From Paracoccaceae bacterium (GTDB lineage Bacteria; Pseudomonadota; Alphaproteobacteria; Rhodobacterales; Rhodobacteraceae): a stretch of 52,199 nt of DNA. The stretch is taken from the NCBI GenBank assembly GCA_902602765.1, contig CACKSH010000011.1, positions 1 to 52,199 on the forward strand. The letters are read 5' to 3'. Positions 41,007-49,458 of this stretch are shown here, piece after piece (positions within the stretch are counted from its first letter, which is position 1; every line of letters starts with the position of its first letter). Both the position numbers and the translations under genes were made by a program. The notes beneath the pieces are model-generated. The model did no database searches. It saw only the letters and a list, made by a program, of their open reading frames with translations, and had not been told where the DNA came from.

Positions 41007-41318
41007 ATGAAAATTGATGATTTATTTGAAATTATTCAAGCTCGTGCGCAAAGCGATCCAGAATTTAGTTGGACAGCCAAACTATTATCACAAGGACCAG
41101 ACAAATGCGCTGAGAAATTTGGGGAAGAAGCTATCGAGAGCATAATAGCTGCAACCAAAAAAAATAAAAGTGAGCTAATACATGAAACTGCAGATTTATT
41201 ATACCATCTTATTGTTATGCTTCATGCAAATGGGGTGACGCTTACCGAGATAACAGATGAGCTTAAGAGACGTAAAAATATATCTGGAATTGAAGAGAAA
41301 AAATCCCGCGGCACCTGA
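41007..41318 (+). CDS. hisE: Phosphoribosyl-ATP pyrophosphohydrolase
   Basis: Hydrolyses phosphoribosyl-ATP to phosphoribosyl-AMP in histidine synthesis. The 103 residues show the all-helical MazG-like core with GEEAIESIIAA and ETADLLYHLIV, whose acidic residues bind magnesium. It starts three bases after hisF and ends the his run. The next step's enzyme (hisI) is not in the window. Confidence 0.95.
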   Translation: MKIDDLFEIIQARAQSDPEFSWTAKLLSQGPDKCAEKFGEEAIESIIAATKKNKSELIHETADLLYHLIVMLHANGVTLTEITDELKRRKNISGIEEKKSRGT

Positions 41319-41335
41319 TAATAATTTATGATTAA

Positions 41336-42178
41336 TCAAATATAATTTTTTAAACTACCTACTTTATTTACATGAATTTCTAAATCGTCTCCAGCCTTTA
41401 GGAAGCGTTTTGGGCTAAAACTTGCCCCTGTTCCATCTGGAGAGCCAGTTGCTATAACATCTCCTGGATTTAAGGTCATGATACTGGAGATATAGGAGAT
41501 TTGTTCCTGTATACTGAAAATCATATCATTACTCGTAGCTTTCTGCACAACCTCCCCATTTAGAATTACAGTTAATTCTAGATCTCTCAGATCGGATAAA
41601 TCTTCCAAAGGCGTTATCCATGGGCCCCAAGACCCAGAACCAGAAAAGTTTTTGCCAGCATATATTGAATGCGACTGCCAATCGCGTACTGAACCATCGT
41701 TAAAGGCTGAGAACCCAAATATAAAGTTGTCTGCGGTAGAAACAGATACGTTTCGCGCTTGAGCTCCAATAACTACCGCTATTTCGCCCTCATAATCAAA
41801 GCTCTCAGAAGCATCTCCAGCAGGAATTTCTAGAGTTTCGTTGTGAGCCAGCAGCGCCTCACTATTTTTACCAAACAAAATTATATTTTCTGGATTGCTA
41901 AAACTTTTTCCGTCAACTGGATACGGTTTACGGTAATTCATGCCAATACACATAATTTTAGTTGGGTTAACAATCGGGGGCAAAAACTTTATTTTATTAT
42001 ACTTTAGCTTCGGCGTGCCCAATGCATTTTCATACATAAGTGGTATAGATTTTCTCTCAATTACTTCTCTTAGACTTCTGTATTCTCTAATGAAATCATC
42101 CGTAACGGATTGTGCCCAATCATCAAAAAATATTCCATAAGTTTCTTTTTCGTTTGTTACAAAGGATCCAATATTCAT
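41336..42178 (-). CDS. FAH-family hydrolase/isomerase
   Basis: Member of the fumarylacetoacetate hydrolase superfamily, whose members hydrolyse, decarboxylate or isomerise 2-oxo acids from ring-cleavage pathways. The 280 residues show the metal triad Glu130 and Glu132 (DYEGE) and Asp161 (FNDGS). IMCIGMNYRKP and ATGSPDGTG, typical of the FAHD1/ureidoglycolate-lyase-like group, are also seen. Its ATG overlaps the stop of the upstream reductase gene by one base (TAATG), so it is translationally coupled and the last gene of the six-gene minus-strand run. The partner genes suggest a catabolic acylpyruvate-type or lactone substrate. Specific activity unknown. Confidence 0.88.
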   Translation of the reverse strand: MNIGSFVTNEKETYGIFFDDWAQSVTDDFIREYRSLREVIERKSIPLMYENALGTPKLKYNKIKFLPPIVNPTKIMCIGMNYRKPYPVDGKSFSNPENIILFGKNSEALLAHNETLEIPAGDASESFDYEGEIAVVIGAQARNVSVSTADNFIFGFSAFNDGSVRDWQSHSIYAGKNFSGSGSWGPWITPLEDLSDLRDLELTVILNGEVVQKATSNDMIFSIQEQISYISSIMTLNPGDVIATGSPDGTGASFSPKRFLKAGDDLEIHVNKVGSLKNYI

Positions 42179-43110
42179 TATATCATATCAACAAATTGAT
42201 TTTCTCTATTAAGAATTAAAGCAGTCAAAGTTGCATTAAACGGTGTGGGAACTCCTACTTCCCTTCCAAGATTTGGAACTCTGCCATTTATAAACATAAT
42301 TTCTGAGCGTTTATTTGCCAGGTGATCTAAAAACATAGATGGACGAGCATTGCGAAGGTTAGCTCCAAATTTAGAAACATATTCAACCGGATCATTAAAG
42401 CTGAAGTCAATTTTTTTTGCTACTCCAATTTTATATGCTTCATACATTGCGCCCAATGCGATAGGCCATGCACTGGGATCATCCATCAGCTCACCGACGG
42501 TCTTTTCAAAAACCGTGCATGGTGCACTAAAAGTGACATTACATAAAAATTTTTCCCAAATCAGTTTTTGTATATCATGATAGGATTGGACATTGAACCC
42601 GGCCTTGACCCAATCGCTAGTGATTTTTTGAAGCCTTTCTGTGATTTCACCGGTAAGCTCACCAAGTCGTATAAGCTTCATCGCATTATGGTGAACATAA
42701 CCTGGATGTTTAACTGAGGCCCCAAAACCATCAGCCACACCTAAAACAATATGCTCACGCCCAATGAATTTTTCTAATTTTTCTTCTGCACCTAATCCAT
42801 TTTGGATTGTAACCACAGTGGTATTTGGCCCTAAAAATGGAGATATTTTTCTTGCAGCAGACTCGACGCCAGATGCTTTTGTGGCGATAATATAAAAACT
42901 ACAATCATCATGTGCTTTAAAAATACTGGAGGCTTTAATATTTTTTACAATGTAACATCCATCTGGATTTTCAATTAAAAGGCCATTTTCGTTGATCGCA
43001 TTGATGTGCTCAACCCATGGATCGTATGCAATCACTTCAAAACCAGAGGTGGCAAATAAAGCAGCATATATCGACCCCATTGCACCTAATCCAATAATAG
43101 CGACTTTCAT
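42178..43110 (-). CDS. Ketopantoate-reductase-like (PanE/ApbA) dehydrogenase
   Basis: NAD(P)-dependent 2-oxoacid or related reductase of the PanE/ApbA family; 310 residues. The dinucleotide motif is GLGAMG (7-12). The family's catalytic lysine region reads KLIWEKFLCNVTFS. The location inside a catabolic run, overlapping the FAH gene by one base and starting 12 bases after the MttB-family gene, argues for a dedicated dehydrogenase step rather than pantothenate synthesis. The true substrate is unknown. Confidence 0.85.
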   Translation of the reverse strand: MKVAIIGLGAMGSIYAALFATSGFEVIAYDPWVEHINAINENGLLIENPDGCYIVKNIKASSIFKAHDDCSFYIIATKASGVESAARKISPFLGPNTTVVTIQNGLGAEEKLEKFIGREHIVLGVADGFGASVKHPGYVHHNAMKLIRLGELTGEITERLQKITSDWVKAGFNVQSYHDIQKLIWEKFLCNVTFSAPCTVFEKTVGELMDDPSAWPIALGAMYEAYKIGVAKKIDFSFNDPVEYVSKFGANLRNARPSMFLDHLANKRSEIMFINGRVPNLGREVGVPTPFNATLTALILNRENQFVDMI

Positions 43111-43122
43111 AATATTTCCTGT

Positions 43123-44622
43123 CTAAATGCTAATCATTATGTCGAATTGTTTTCGAATTTGCGTATCAAAATCATTTGGAATGTAGTTAGGCCTATGTAC
43201 TTTCAACAGTTCTTCAACTTTTATTTTCGCGTTTGTATTTATATTTGGCTCTCCATTGGCTACCCAAGCCTCGTAAGCTTGTCTGTCGGCATTTTCCGGA
43301 TATACAAAATCTGTGCTCATTCTTTTAAAAGTCTCAGATTGTCCCAGAAAATGCCCCTCACCCTCCACTACGTTTTTAATTGTGTTCAAAGACATTGTAT
43401 CTTCACTTACTTCGATCTGTTTTCCAGAACTAAGGATCGCACCCAACATTTCATTATCGACCACGTAAGCCTCGAATGATGTTGCCATAAGACCAGCTTG
43501 GGTCCCAGCTGCTTGAGTAATAAGATTAGCTCCAGTTTGAACCGCCAGTGTTAAATTGAGAGCTTTCTCATAACCAGCCTGATTATCCGGAAGTTTGCTA
43601 TCGGTAGCCCCAGAAATTGTAGAATTAGCAAAATTATAATACTTCGCGAGTTGCACTGACGCTGCTGTCAACAAAGATTGCTCCCCACTTCCCCCAGCCA
43701 TACCACCTGTTCTCAAATCTGTAATCATTGGGCGTGCACCATATATGGCATTTACATCGTTATTTGCTAACCACGCCAAAATCATACCAGCCAAAGTTTC
43801 AGCATTCGTTTGAACCAAGCAACCAGCTATTGTTACGGGGCTCGAGGCACCCATTTGACCGAATGTATTTACCATAACCGGAAACCCAAGCCTCGATGCT
43901 TCAATTAAAACTTTGCATGACTCTGTATCAAATCTTAATGGCGGAACGACATGATTTATATTCAAGGACAAGAATGGTCTCTCATAAAAGTTTTCATTAG
44001 ACCCAGCAATGATTAAACATAATTCGTGCACCGTTTTGACATTGGCCGCATCACTAACGCTACTTATTACATGTTTCGAAGTTCCGACTAACGCAGCATA
44101 GGCGGTGTTAACGTCCAACATTAAACTTGATTTCATATCATTGGCCACCATAGGTCGCGCAAAAAAATGAATATTATCTAATTTATCAATCAAACGAGAT
44201 GCATCATATAAATCACTCAAGATTGATCGCCGAAAACTATGCGTAGACATGTCAACGATCATAGGTGATGCGCCCCCAGTGCCTGTATGAACTTTGCATC
44301 CGGATACATCTAAGTTTTGATCGTTATCCCGAGCGTACAAACTAAAGCTTTTCCTCAGATCAGATATTGCTTTATTCACTAATTTCTGGGGAAAAGTTAA
44401 CCGGCCGCTATCAGTCAACCTGCCCCCGTTGTCACAAACTAGCTTAATTGCTTCTTCTGGGGCGTCACTAAGACCTATCGTCTCCAAAATTTGCAAAGAT
44501 GCATCGTGTATTGAACACAACTGGGCCTCAGAAAAAAATTTCAGCCTACCAGTATTTGGTATTATCTTTTCTGCCGACTGGGAAACTCTTTTCTGCCGTC
44601 GCCTACGAGATTGATTAGACAA
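43123..44622 (-). CDS. MttB-family (COG5598) methyltransferase, no pyrrolysine
   Basis: Relatives move a methyl group from trimethylamine (MttB) or quaternary amines such as glycine betaine (MtgB) to a corrinoid protein. The 499 residues begin with a basic tail (SRRRRQKR) typical of alphaproteobacterial members. They continue with the family barrel (HTGTGGASPMIVDM, GGSGEQSLLTAASVQLAKYY, ISGATDSKLPDNQAGYEK). There is no in-frame amber codon, so it is not pyrrolysine-dependent MttB; it belongs with the non-Pyl group. The next gene upstream in the run is a DmdA-like folate methyltransferase. No corrinoid carrier gene is adjacent, which is unusual. Substrate unknown. Confidence 0.87.
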   Translation of the reverse strand: MSNQSRRRRQKRVSQSAEKIIPNTGRLKFFSEAQLCSIHDASLQILETIGLSDAPEEAIKLVCDNGGRLTDSGRLTFPQKLVNKAISDLRKSFSLYARDNDQNLDVSGCKVHTGTGGASPMIVDMSTHSFRRSILSDLYDASRLIDKLDNIHFFARPMVANDMKSSLMLDVNTAYAALVGTSKHVISSVSDAANVKTVHELCLIIAGSNENFYERPFLSLNINHVVPPLRFDTESCKVLIEASRLGFPVMVNTFGQMGASSPVTIAGCLVQTNAETLAGMILAWLANNDVNAIYGARPMITDLRTGGMAGGSGEQSLLTAASVQLAKYYNFANSTISGATDSKLPDNQAGYEKALNLTLAVQTGANLITQAAGTQAGLMATSFEAYVVDNEMLGAILSSGKQIEVSEDTMSLNTIKNVVEGEGHFLGQSETFKRMSTDFVYPENADRQAYEAWVANGEPNINTNAKIKVEELLKVHRPNYIPNDFDTQIRKQFDIMISI

Positions 44623-44694
44623 CTTAACTTCCTTTTTATAAACTATTTTTAATTTTAAACCTATTTGTTTGAATTTTGCGGGTGAAAATTTGGG

Positions 44695-45801
44695 TCAAAG
44701 AGGAAAATCTTTTATAGTGCCAATCATTTCAGAGCCATCCTGAACTTCAATTTTGACATTCTGACCTATGTTCCAATAATCTTTATTTACCATGCCTTGT
44801 GCTACATTTGCTTTTAGGCGGGGTGACCAAATTGCTGAAGTAATATTTCCGACGGCTTTCCCATTTGCATAGACACGCCAGGGTTTGGAGCAGGTTGGAC
44901 AAGGGGTTTCACCAAATACAAATCCTCTAATAATCTTTTGCACACCATTTTTGTAAATATCCAGCAATTTACTTTTTCCAATATACTCAATCGGTCCATC
45001 CAAATCACAAAATTTTTCCAAACCAATTTCAAATGGATTATTTGCAATTGTCATTTCATTTCCGTAAGAAAAAAGGCCTCCTTCAATTCGCTCAATTAGA
45101 TTTGGACAACCTGGCGCTATTTGATATGATTGTCCTTTTTTCCAAATTTTATCCCATAGAAAATTTGCATGAGCTTTACCCTTTAAATAAATTTCAAAAC
45201 CACCCTGACGCGAATAACCAGACCGAGCGATTAACTGACTGGACCCATTAACATCTATCCAATCAAACTTGAAAAACTCAATATTTTTTACATGCGCCCC
45301 AAAAATCTCAGTTAATAGTTTTTCCGCTTTCGGACCTTGCACAGCTAGCGGGTATACATCTGGCTCACTGACCTTAACATCAAGATTTCTACCAAAAGCG
45401 AGGCCTTTCGCGTAAAGTAGTACATCGCTGTCCGCAACTGATAACCAATATTTATCTTCAGAAAGTTTCAATAACACCGGATCATTAATTAACCCAGCAT
45501 TTTCGTCTATTAATGGAATATATAAACAATCACCAATCGCAGCATCGCCGATATTTCTTGGTGTCATCAATTGTATCAATCTCTGGGCATCTGGACCTTG
45601 GATTTCTACTTGTCGCTGGCAAGAAACATCCCAAATTTGAACGTGCTTCCTCAAATGCCAGTAATCCTCTTCAAGGGTCGACTGGAACGCTTTGGGTAAA
45701 AGCATATGATTAACGATAGAGAAACCAGAAACGCCTAATTTTTCTATCCGATCAGTATACGGCGTTCTTCGAAGCCTAATAGACATATTTAGACCATTCA
45801 T
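44695..45801 (-). CDS. DmdA-like GcvT-family tetrahydrofolate methyltransferase/demethylase
   Basis: GcvT-fold protein of 368 residues, resembling DMSP demethylase DmdA more than glycine-cleavage GcvT. From memory of the family, shared segments include VNHMLLP, HVQIWDVSCQRQVEI, LAVQGPKAEKLL, RSGYSRQGGFEIY and SYGNEMT. DmdA moves a methyl from dimethylsulfoniopropionate to tetrahydrofolate; related proteins demethylate N-methyl compounds. A CPTC pair near residue 295 is distinctive. The ATG at 45801 overlaps the upstream stop (TAATG), matching other junctions in the run; an ATG at 45786 is also plausible. DmdB/C/D genes are absent, so a true DMSP role is unproven. Confidence 0.82.
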   Translation of the reverse strand: MNGLNMSIRLRRTPYTDRIEKLGVSGFSIVNHMLLPKAFQSTLEEDYWHLRKHVQIWDVSCQRQVEIQGPDAQRLIQLMTPRNIGDAAIGDCLYIPLIDENAGLINDPVLLKLSEDKYWLSVADSDVLLYAKGLAFGRNLDVKVSEPDVYPLAVQGPKAEKLLTEIFGAHVKNIEFFKFDWIDVNGSSQLIARSGYSRQGGFEIYLKGKAHANFLWDKIWKKGQSYQIAPGCPNLIERIEGGLFSYGNEMTIANNPFEIGLEKFCDLDGPIEYIGKSKLLDIYKNGVQKIIRGFVFGETPCPTCSKPWRVYANGKAVGNITSAIWSPRLKANVAQGMVNKDYWNIGQNVKIEVQDGSEMIGTIKDFPL

Positions 45802-46136
45802 TAACGCGAGATCCATGTAGAATAGGAATAAGGGTTTATTATCACAGGAAGGTGATAAGAATTTTCTGCTTCACTTATTGAAAACCTTACGGCAATTTCG
45901 GCAATACCCCCGATTATGTTTTTCAATTTCCAGTACTCCGTCAACGAAAATACTAATTCACATGCCATTGAAGGATAAATATCTTCGGGTTTAATTTTCA
46001 AAGATAATCGCCCACCATCATCAGTTTCACCACTAACCAAAATCTTTTGCGACTTTAATTCCACAAGTCTGGCCGGGATTTTCCTAGCATGGGTTCCATC
46101 AGTACCATTTAGAATATGAGAGGTAATACTTGCCAT
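45801..46136 (-). CDS. Transthyretin-like/5-hydroxyisourate-hydrolase-like protein
   Basis: Small 111-residue protein with the HIU-hydrolase pattern. The N-terminal TSHILNG has His7, GGRLS has Arg43, and the C-terminal SYHLPVIINPYSYST has His95, matching three residues known to be catalytic in HIU hydrolases. The family's invariant C-terminal YRGS is here WISR, so the active site is altered at its end. HIU hydrolase opens the ring of 5-hydroxyisourate in urate breakdown. No urate oxidase or OHCU decarboxylase is nearby. It overlaps the ThDP enzyme gene by one base (TAATG) and touches the DmdA-like gene. I infer a related cyclic-amide hydrolase, but this is uncertain. Confidence 0.78.
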   Translation of the reverse strand: MASITSHILNGTDGTHARKIPARLVELKSQKILVSGETDDGGRLSLKIKPEDIYPSMACELVFSLTEYWKLKNIIGGIAEIAVRFSISEAENSYHLPVIINPYSYSTWISR

Positions 46137-47866
46137 TACTCAATCGAAGCCTTGTCCCTTTTATCTGAAGTTGCCGCTACAATCGGGCTGATGACTCCCC
46201 TACACTTTACATTGATACAAGCGGTCTTTCGACTTTTATAAGCTCTTTGAAAAGCGCCTGAAAGCTGCTCACGTTTTGTAACGAGCTCGCCAAATCCACC
46301 AAGACCTTCAAACATTTTATGAAAAGGAATATCACGAAAATCGGTTGCATAATGTTGACCACTTTCAAAAAGTCGTTCCTGTTGCTGACTAATGCAATCT
46401 AGACCCCCATTGTTATCAATTACAACAATTATTGGGGTAGACTCTTGAAAACAGGTCTCAACCGACAAGCCACCTGACAGAAATGCTCCATCACCTGTTA
46501 CCAAAACTACGTTAGTGTTTGGATGGACTCGTTTTGCAGAAAGCGCAAACGAAACTCCCACACCCAACAGACTATAGTTTCCTGGATGGAGTATGCCACC
46601 GAGCTTTCGTCCGCCAGCGGCGGCAATATTAGTAGCAATTTCATTCCAAAAATGCGTATTACCTCCATCAAAAACTAACCAGTCATCATCAGACATCATG
46701 GACTGAACATCCAACGCTAATTGCAAGGGATGCATTTTTCGATCAAGTTTTAGATCATTTTCGGTTTCTTTCTCAATATGTTCAGCCCAGTGAGCGACCC
46801 AGTTGGCTCTACGTTGTTTTTGCAAAACAAACCAGTCATCCCATGTCCTCTCAATTTTTATAAGCTCATTAAAAAAGGCTCCAGGATCTGATAATAACTG
46901 AATATCTGCACCAATATTATAGGCTAGCTCTTCGTGGCTTCCATTTACACAAACGAGTTTAGTATCTTTACTAATAAATGGTGGATTCCCAAAATTCATC
47001 TGGTTATCAAGCTTACATCCGACCATCAAAATAACATCCGCTTCTTGAATAGCTTCTTTAGAAGGGTGATATTGATGAAAATCTGCGAGACCCATCATGG
47101 CGCTGCAATCTTCTCCCAGTAACTTTGTGTGGTATGGAACGTTAAAGATTGGTATTTTTAATTTAGTTGCTGCCGAAGCTAGTGCTTGTTCTGTTTGCGA
47201 CCACCAAACTCCATGGCCACCAATTATCACTGGCCTATCACTTTCTCTTACCAAAGATAAAATGTTTGATAAATCAACCGGATTAGGCCAGGCTTTTAAT
47301 ACCGCCTTATCAGAACGATCAAAGGGACGCTCATTAAGTCCAGCATTTTTTTCAAATGAGGAAAACATTATATCGACCGGTAGTGAAATATGAACTGGTC
47401 CTGGATATCCATTAGTAGCAGTATGCCAAGCCCTATCTACAAATTCACTTATCCTTGACCCATCTGTAATTTGAACCGAGTATTTCGTTAATGGTTTAGC
47501 AATCGCAACATCATCTATTTCTTTAAAACCTCCAGCGCCTTGACGTTTAAGTGTCGATGATCCAGTTATGAAAATTACTGGTGATCGCTCCCCCCAAGCT
47601 TCCAGCATAGCTGGCACCGCGTTAGCGAAACCCTCCGGACCAACAAGACAAACCGTTGGTTTACGTGAAATTCTCGTGTGACCATCAGCAAGATGACCTG
47701 CTACTTGCTCGTGTGGACAATTTATAACAGGCATTTGGCATTCCATAAATCCTTCTAAAGCCGGATTACAAAACCCACCTGCCAACGTGAAAACATGGTC
47801 AACACCTTTTTCTCTAAAAGCTCTAGCCAAAATAGCGCCGCCACGAAGATGTGTTTTTTCTACCAT
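46136..47866 (-). CDS. Thiamine-diphosphate enzyme, acetolactate-synthase-like
   Basis: ThDP-dependent decarboxylase or carboligase of the AHAS/oxalyl-CoA decarboxylase superfamily; 576 residues. The activating glutamate is Glu53 in CPHEQVAGH. The ThDP-magnesium motif runs from GDG (458-460) to NN (485-486). Three domains are recognisable: PYR (about 1-180), a central domain (about 195-335) and PP (about 380-560). The retained Glu argues against glyoxylate carboligase, which has Val there. No small regulatory subunit is present. It heads the six-gene minus-strand run, with AGGAG about ten bases upstream of the ATG. A 2-oxo-acid substrate is likely; which one is unknown. Confidence 0.88.
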   Translation of the reverse strand: MVEKTHLRGGAILARAFREKGVDHVFTLAGGFCNPALEGFMECQMPVINCPHEQVAGHLADGHTRISRKPTVCLVGPEGFANAVPAMLEAWGERSPVIFITGSSTLKRQGAGGFKEIDDVAIAKPLTKYSVQITDGSRISEFVDRAWHTATNGYPGPVHISLPVDIMFSSFEKNAGLNERPFDRSDKAVLKAWPNPVDLSNILSLVRESDRPVIIGGHGVWWSQTEQALASAATKLKIPIFNVPYHTKLLGEDCSAMMGLADFHQYHPSKEAIQEADVILMVGCKLDNQMNFGNPPFISKDTKLVCVNGSHEELAYNIGADIQLLSDPGAFFNELIKIERTWDDWFVLQKQRRANWVAHWAEHIEKETENDLKLDRKMHPLQLALDVQSMMSDDDWLVFDGGNTHFWNEIATNIAAAGGRKLGGILHPGNYSLLGVGVSFALSAKRVHPNTNVVLVTGDGAFLSGGLSVETCFQESTPIIVVIDNNGGLDCISQQQERLFESGQHYATDFRDIPFHKMFEGLGGFGELVTKREQLSGAFQRAYKSRKTACINVKCRGVISPIVAATSDKRDKASIE

Positions 47867-48102
47867 AATTATCTAGCTCCTATTCTTTTACTTTGGCGAC
47901 AAACCAACCATCCGCTATTTTCTTACCAATGCAATAAAAATTATTCGTAAAGATTCTTTGCAATTCAGTTACCAAACGTAACTTTCGTACCACATATAAT
48001 TGACATCACAATAAATCCCGTGTTCCATCGAACAAAAATATTTGAAGTTAGTTTAATTTTTCTTCCATAGGTTAAAAGAAAGCCCATAATTAGGAGGTTT
48101 TT
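47867..48102. promoter_or_regulatory. Divergent control region between the two catabolic runs
   Basis: About 236 AT-rich bases from which the six-gene minus run and the SBP56 plus run diverge. It contains TATAAT at 47996-48001 and TTGACA at 48001-48006, which overlap and so cannot form one plus-strand promoter. AGGAGG lies five bases before the SBP56 ATG. Both operons probably share a regulator here, but no clear operator is seen and no regulator gene is adjacent. Confidence 0.4.
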
Positions 48103-49458
48103 ATGAACAATTTATGTTGCGGACCAGGTTACGCATCACCTACCGATGCCATAAATGCTCCGAGTGAAAAACTTCTCTATACCATAGCAATATATACCGG
48201 TACAGGGATCCAGAAACCAGATTATCTGGCAACTGTAGACGTCGACCCCGATAGTCATACCTACAGCCAGGTTATTCATAGGCTTGAAATGCCCGGAATT
48301 GGTGATGAGCTTCACCATATGGGCTGGAATGCGTGCTCTTCATGCCATGACGATAACTCAATGTCTCGAAAATATTTAATTCTTCCAGGAGTGCGCTCGA
48401 ATAATCTTCATATTGTTGATACAGCAACAGATCCTAAAGCTCCAAAACTCTATAAAGTTATTGAGGGAGCAGAAATTAAGTCAAAAGTTGATTTGTCCGG
48501 CCCTCATACTGTACACTGTCTTGGATCCGAAATAATTATTTCATTCCTTGGTGATGCCAAAGGTGAAGCACCGGGGGGTTATCTCCATTTAGATAAAGAT
48601 TTCAATATAATTGGTCGCTGGGAGAATTCCATGGGCGATATCAAGTTTGGATATGATTTCTGGTATCAACCACGTCACAATATCATGGTAAGTTCCGAGT
48701 GGGCTGCACCAAATACTTTTATGCCTGGTTTCGATCTGGAAGAAGTGGGTCACCTTAAGTATGGACGTGAATTACACTTTTGGGATTTTGAGAAACGAAA
48801 ACCAATAGAAAGTTTTTATTTGGGCGAAGACGGATTGGTCCCTTTAGAAGTGAAATTTCACCATAACCCGGATAGTACTCATGGGTTTTGTGGAGCTGCA
48901 CTTTCCACAAATGTTATACATTGGTGGAAAGATAATGATGAAAAATGGCAGTGGGAAAAGGTAATTGATATAGAAAATGAGATGCATCCAGAATGGCCAA
49001 TTCCACTCCCTGGCGTTATGTCAGCAATACTCGTTTCGATGGACGACAAGTACTTATATCTTAACAATTGGCTACACGGAGATATGAGACAGTACGATAT
49101 CACCGATCCTCATAAACCCGTACTTACAGGTCAAGTTTTTCTGGGTGGACTCTTAGGTAAAGCTCCAAAAGTCAATGGAGTTGAGGTTGCTGGTGGTCCA
49201 CAAATGTTCCAACTAAGCTTGGATGGGAAAAGGCTGTACGTAACGACATCTCTATTTTCAACATGGGACAATCAGTTCTACCCTGAAATACGAGAAAAAG
49301 GCGGTGTTATGATTCAGATTGATTGCGATCCAGTGAATGGTGGAATGAAAGTAAACCCAAATTTTATGGTAAACTTTGGTCAAGAACCAAATGGACCTAG
49401 CAGATGCCATGAAGCCCGCTACCCAGGTGGTGATTGCACAAGCGATATATGGTTATGA
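48103..49458 (+). CDS. SBP56 / methanethiol oxidase family protein
   Basis: Member of the selenium-binding-protein family, which includes bacterial copper methanethiol oxidase (MtoX: methanethiol to formaldehyde, sulfide and peroxide) and human SELENBP1. The 451 residues contain DELHHMGWNACSSC (His71, His72, Cys78, Cys81), SGPHTVHC, FHHNPDSTHGFCG and a closing RCHEARYPGGDC. These are the conserved His/Cys set thought to bind copper. There is no signal peptide, whereas characterised Hyphomicrobium MtoX is exported, so this copy may be cytoplasmic. A very strong ribosome binding site (TAGGAGG) suggests high expression. Its stop overlaps the ferredoxin start (ATGA). Confidence 0.9.
   Translation: MNNLCCGPGYASPTDAINAPSEKLLYTIAIYTGTGIQKPDYLATVDVDPDSHTYSQVIHRLEMPGIGDELHHMGWNACSSCHDDNSMSRKYLILPGVRSNNLHIVDTATDPKAPKLYKVIEGAEIKSKVDLSGPHTVHCLGSEIIISFLGDAKGEAPGGYLHLDKDFNIIGRWENSMGDIKFGYDFWYQPRHNIMVSSEWAAPNTFMPGFDLEEVGHLKYGRELHFWDFEKRKPIESFYLGEDGLVPLEVKFHHNPDSTHGFCGAALSTNVIHWWKDNDEKWQWEKVIDIENEMHPEWPIPLPGVMSAILVSMDDKYLYLNNWLHGDMRQYDITDPHKPVLTGQVFLGGLLGKAPKVNGVEVAGGPQMFQLSLDGKRLYVTTSLFSTWDNQFYPEIREKGGVMIQIDCDPVNGGMKVNPNFMVNFGQEPNGPSRCHEARYPGGDCTSDIWL

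Noticed and set aside
41336-47866. Purine/ureide degradation operon (HIU hydrolase, glyoxylate carboligase, reductase, ureidoglycolate lyase)
   Set aside because: The ThDP enzyme keeps the catalytic Glu that glyoxylate carboligase lacks, the HIU-like protein lost its YRGS end, the reductase is PanE-like, and two methyltransferases have no place in that pathway.
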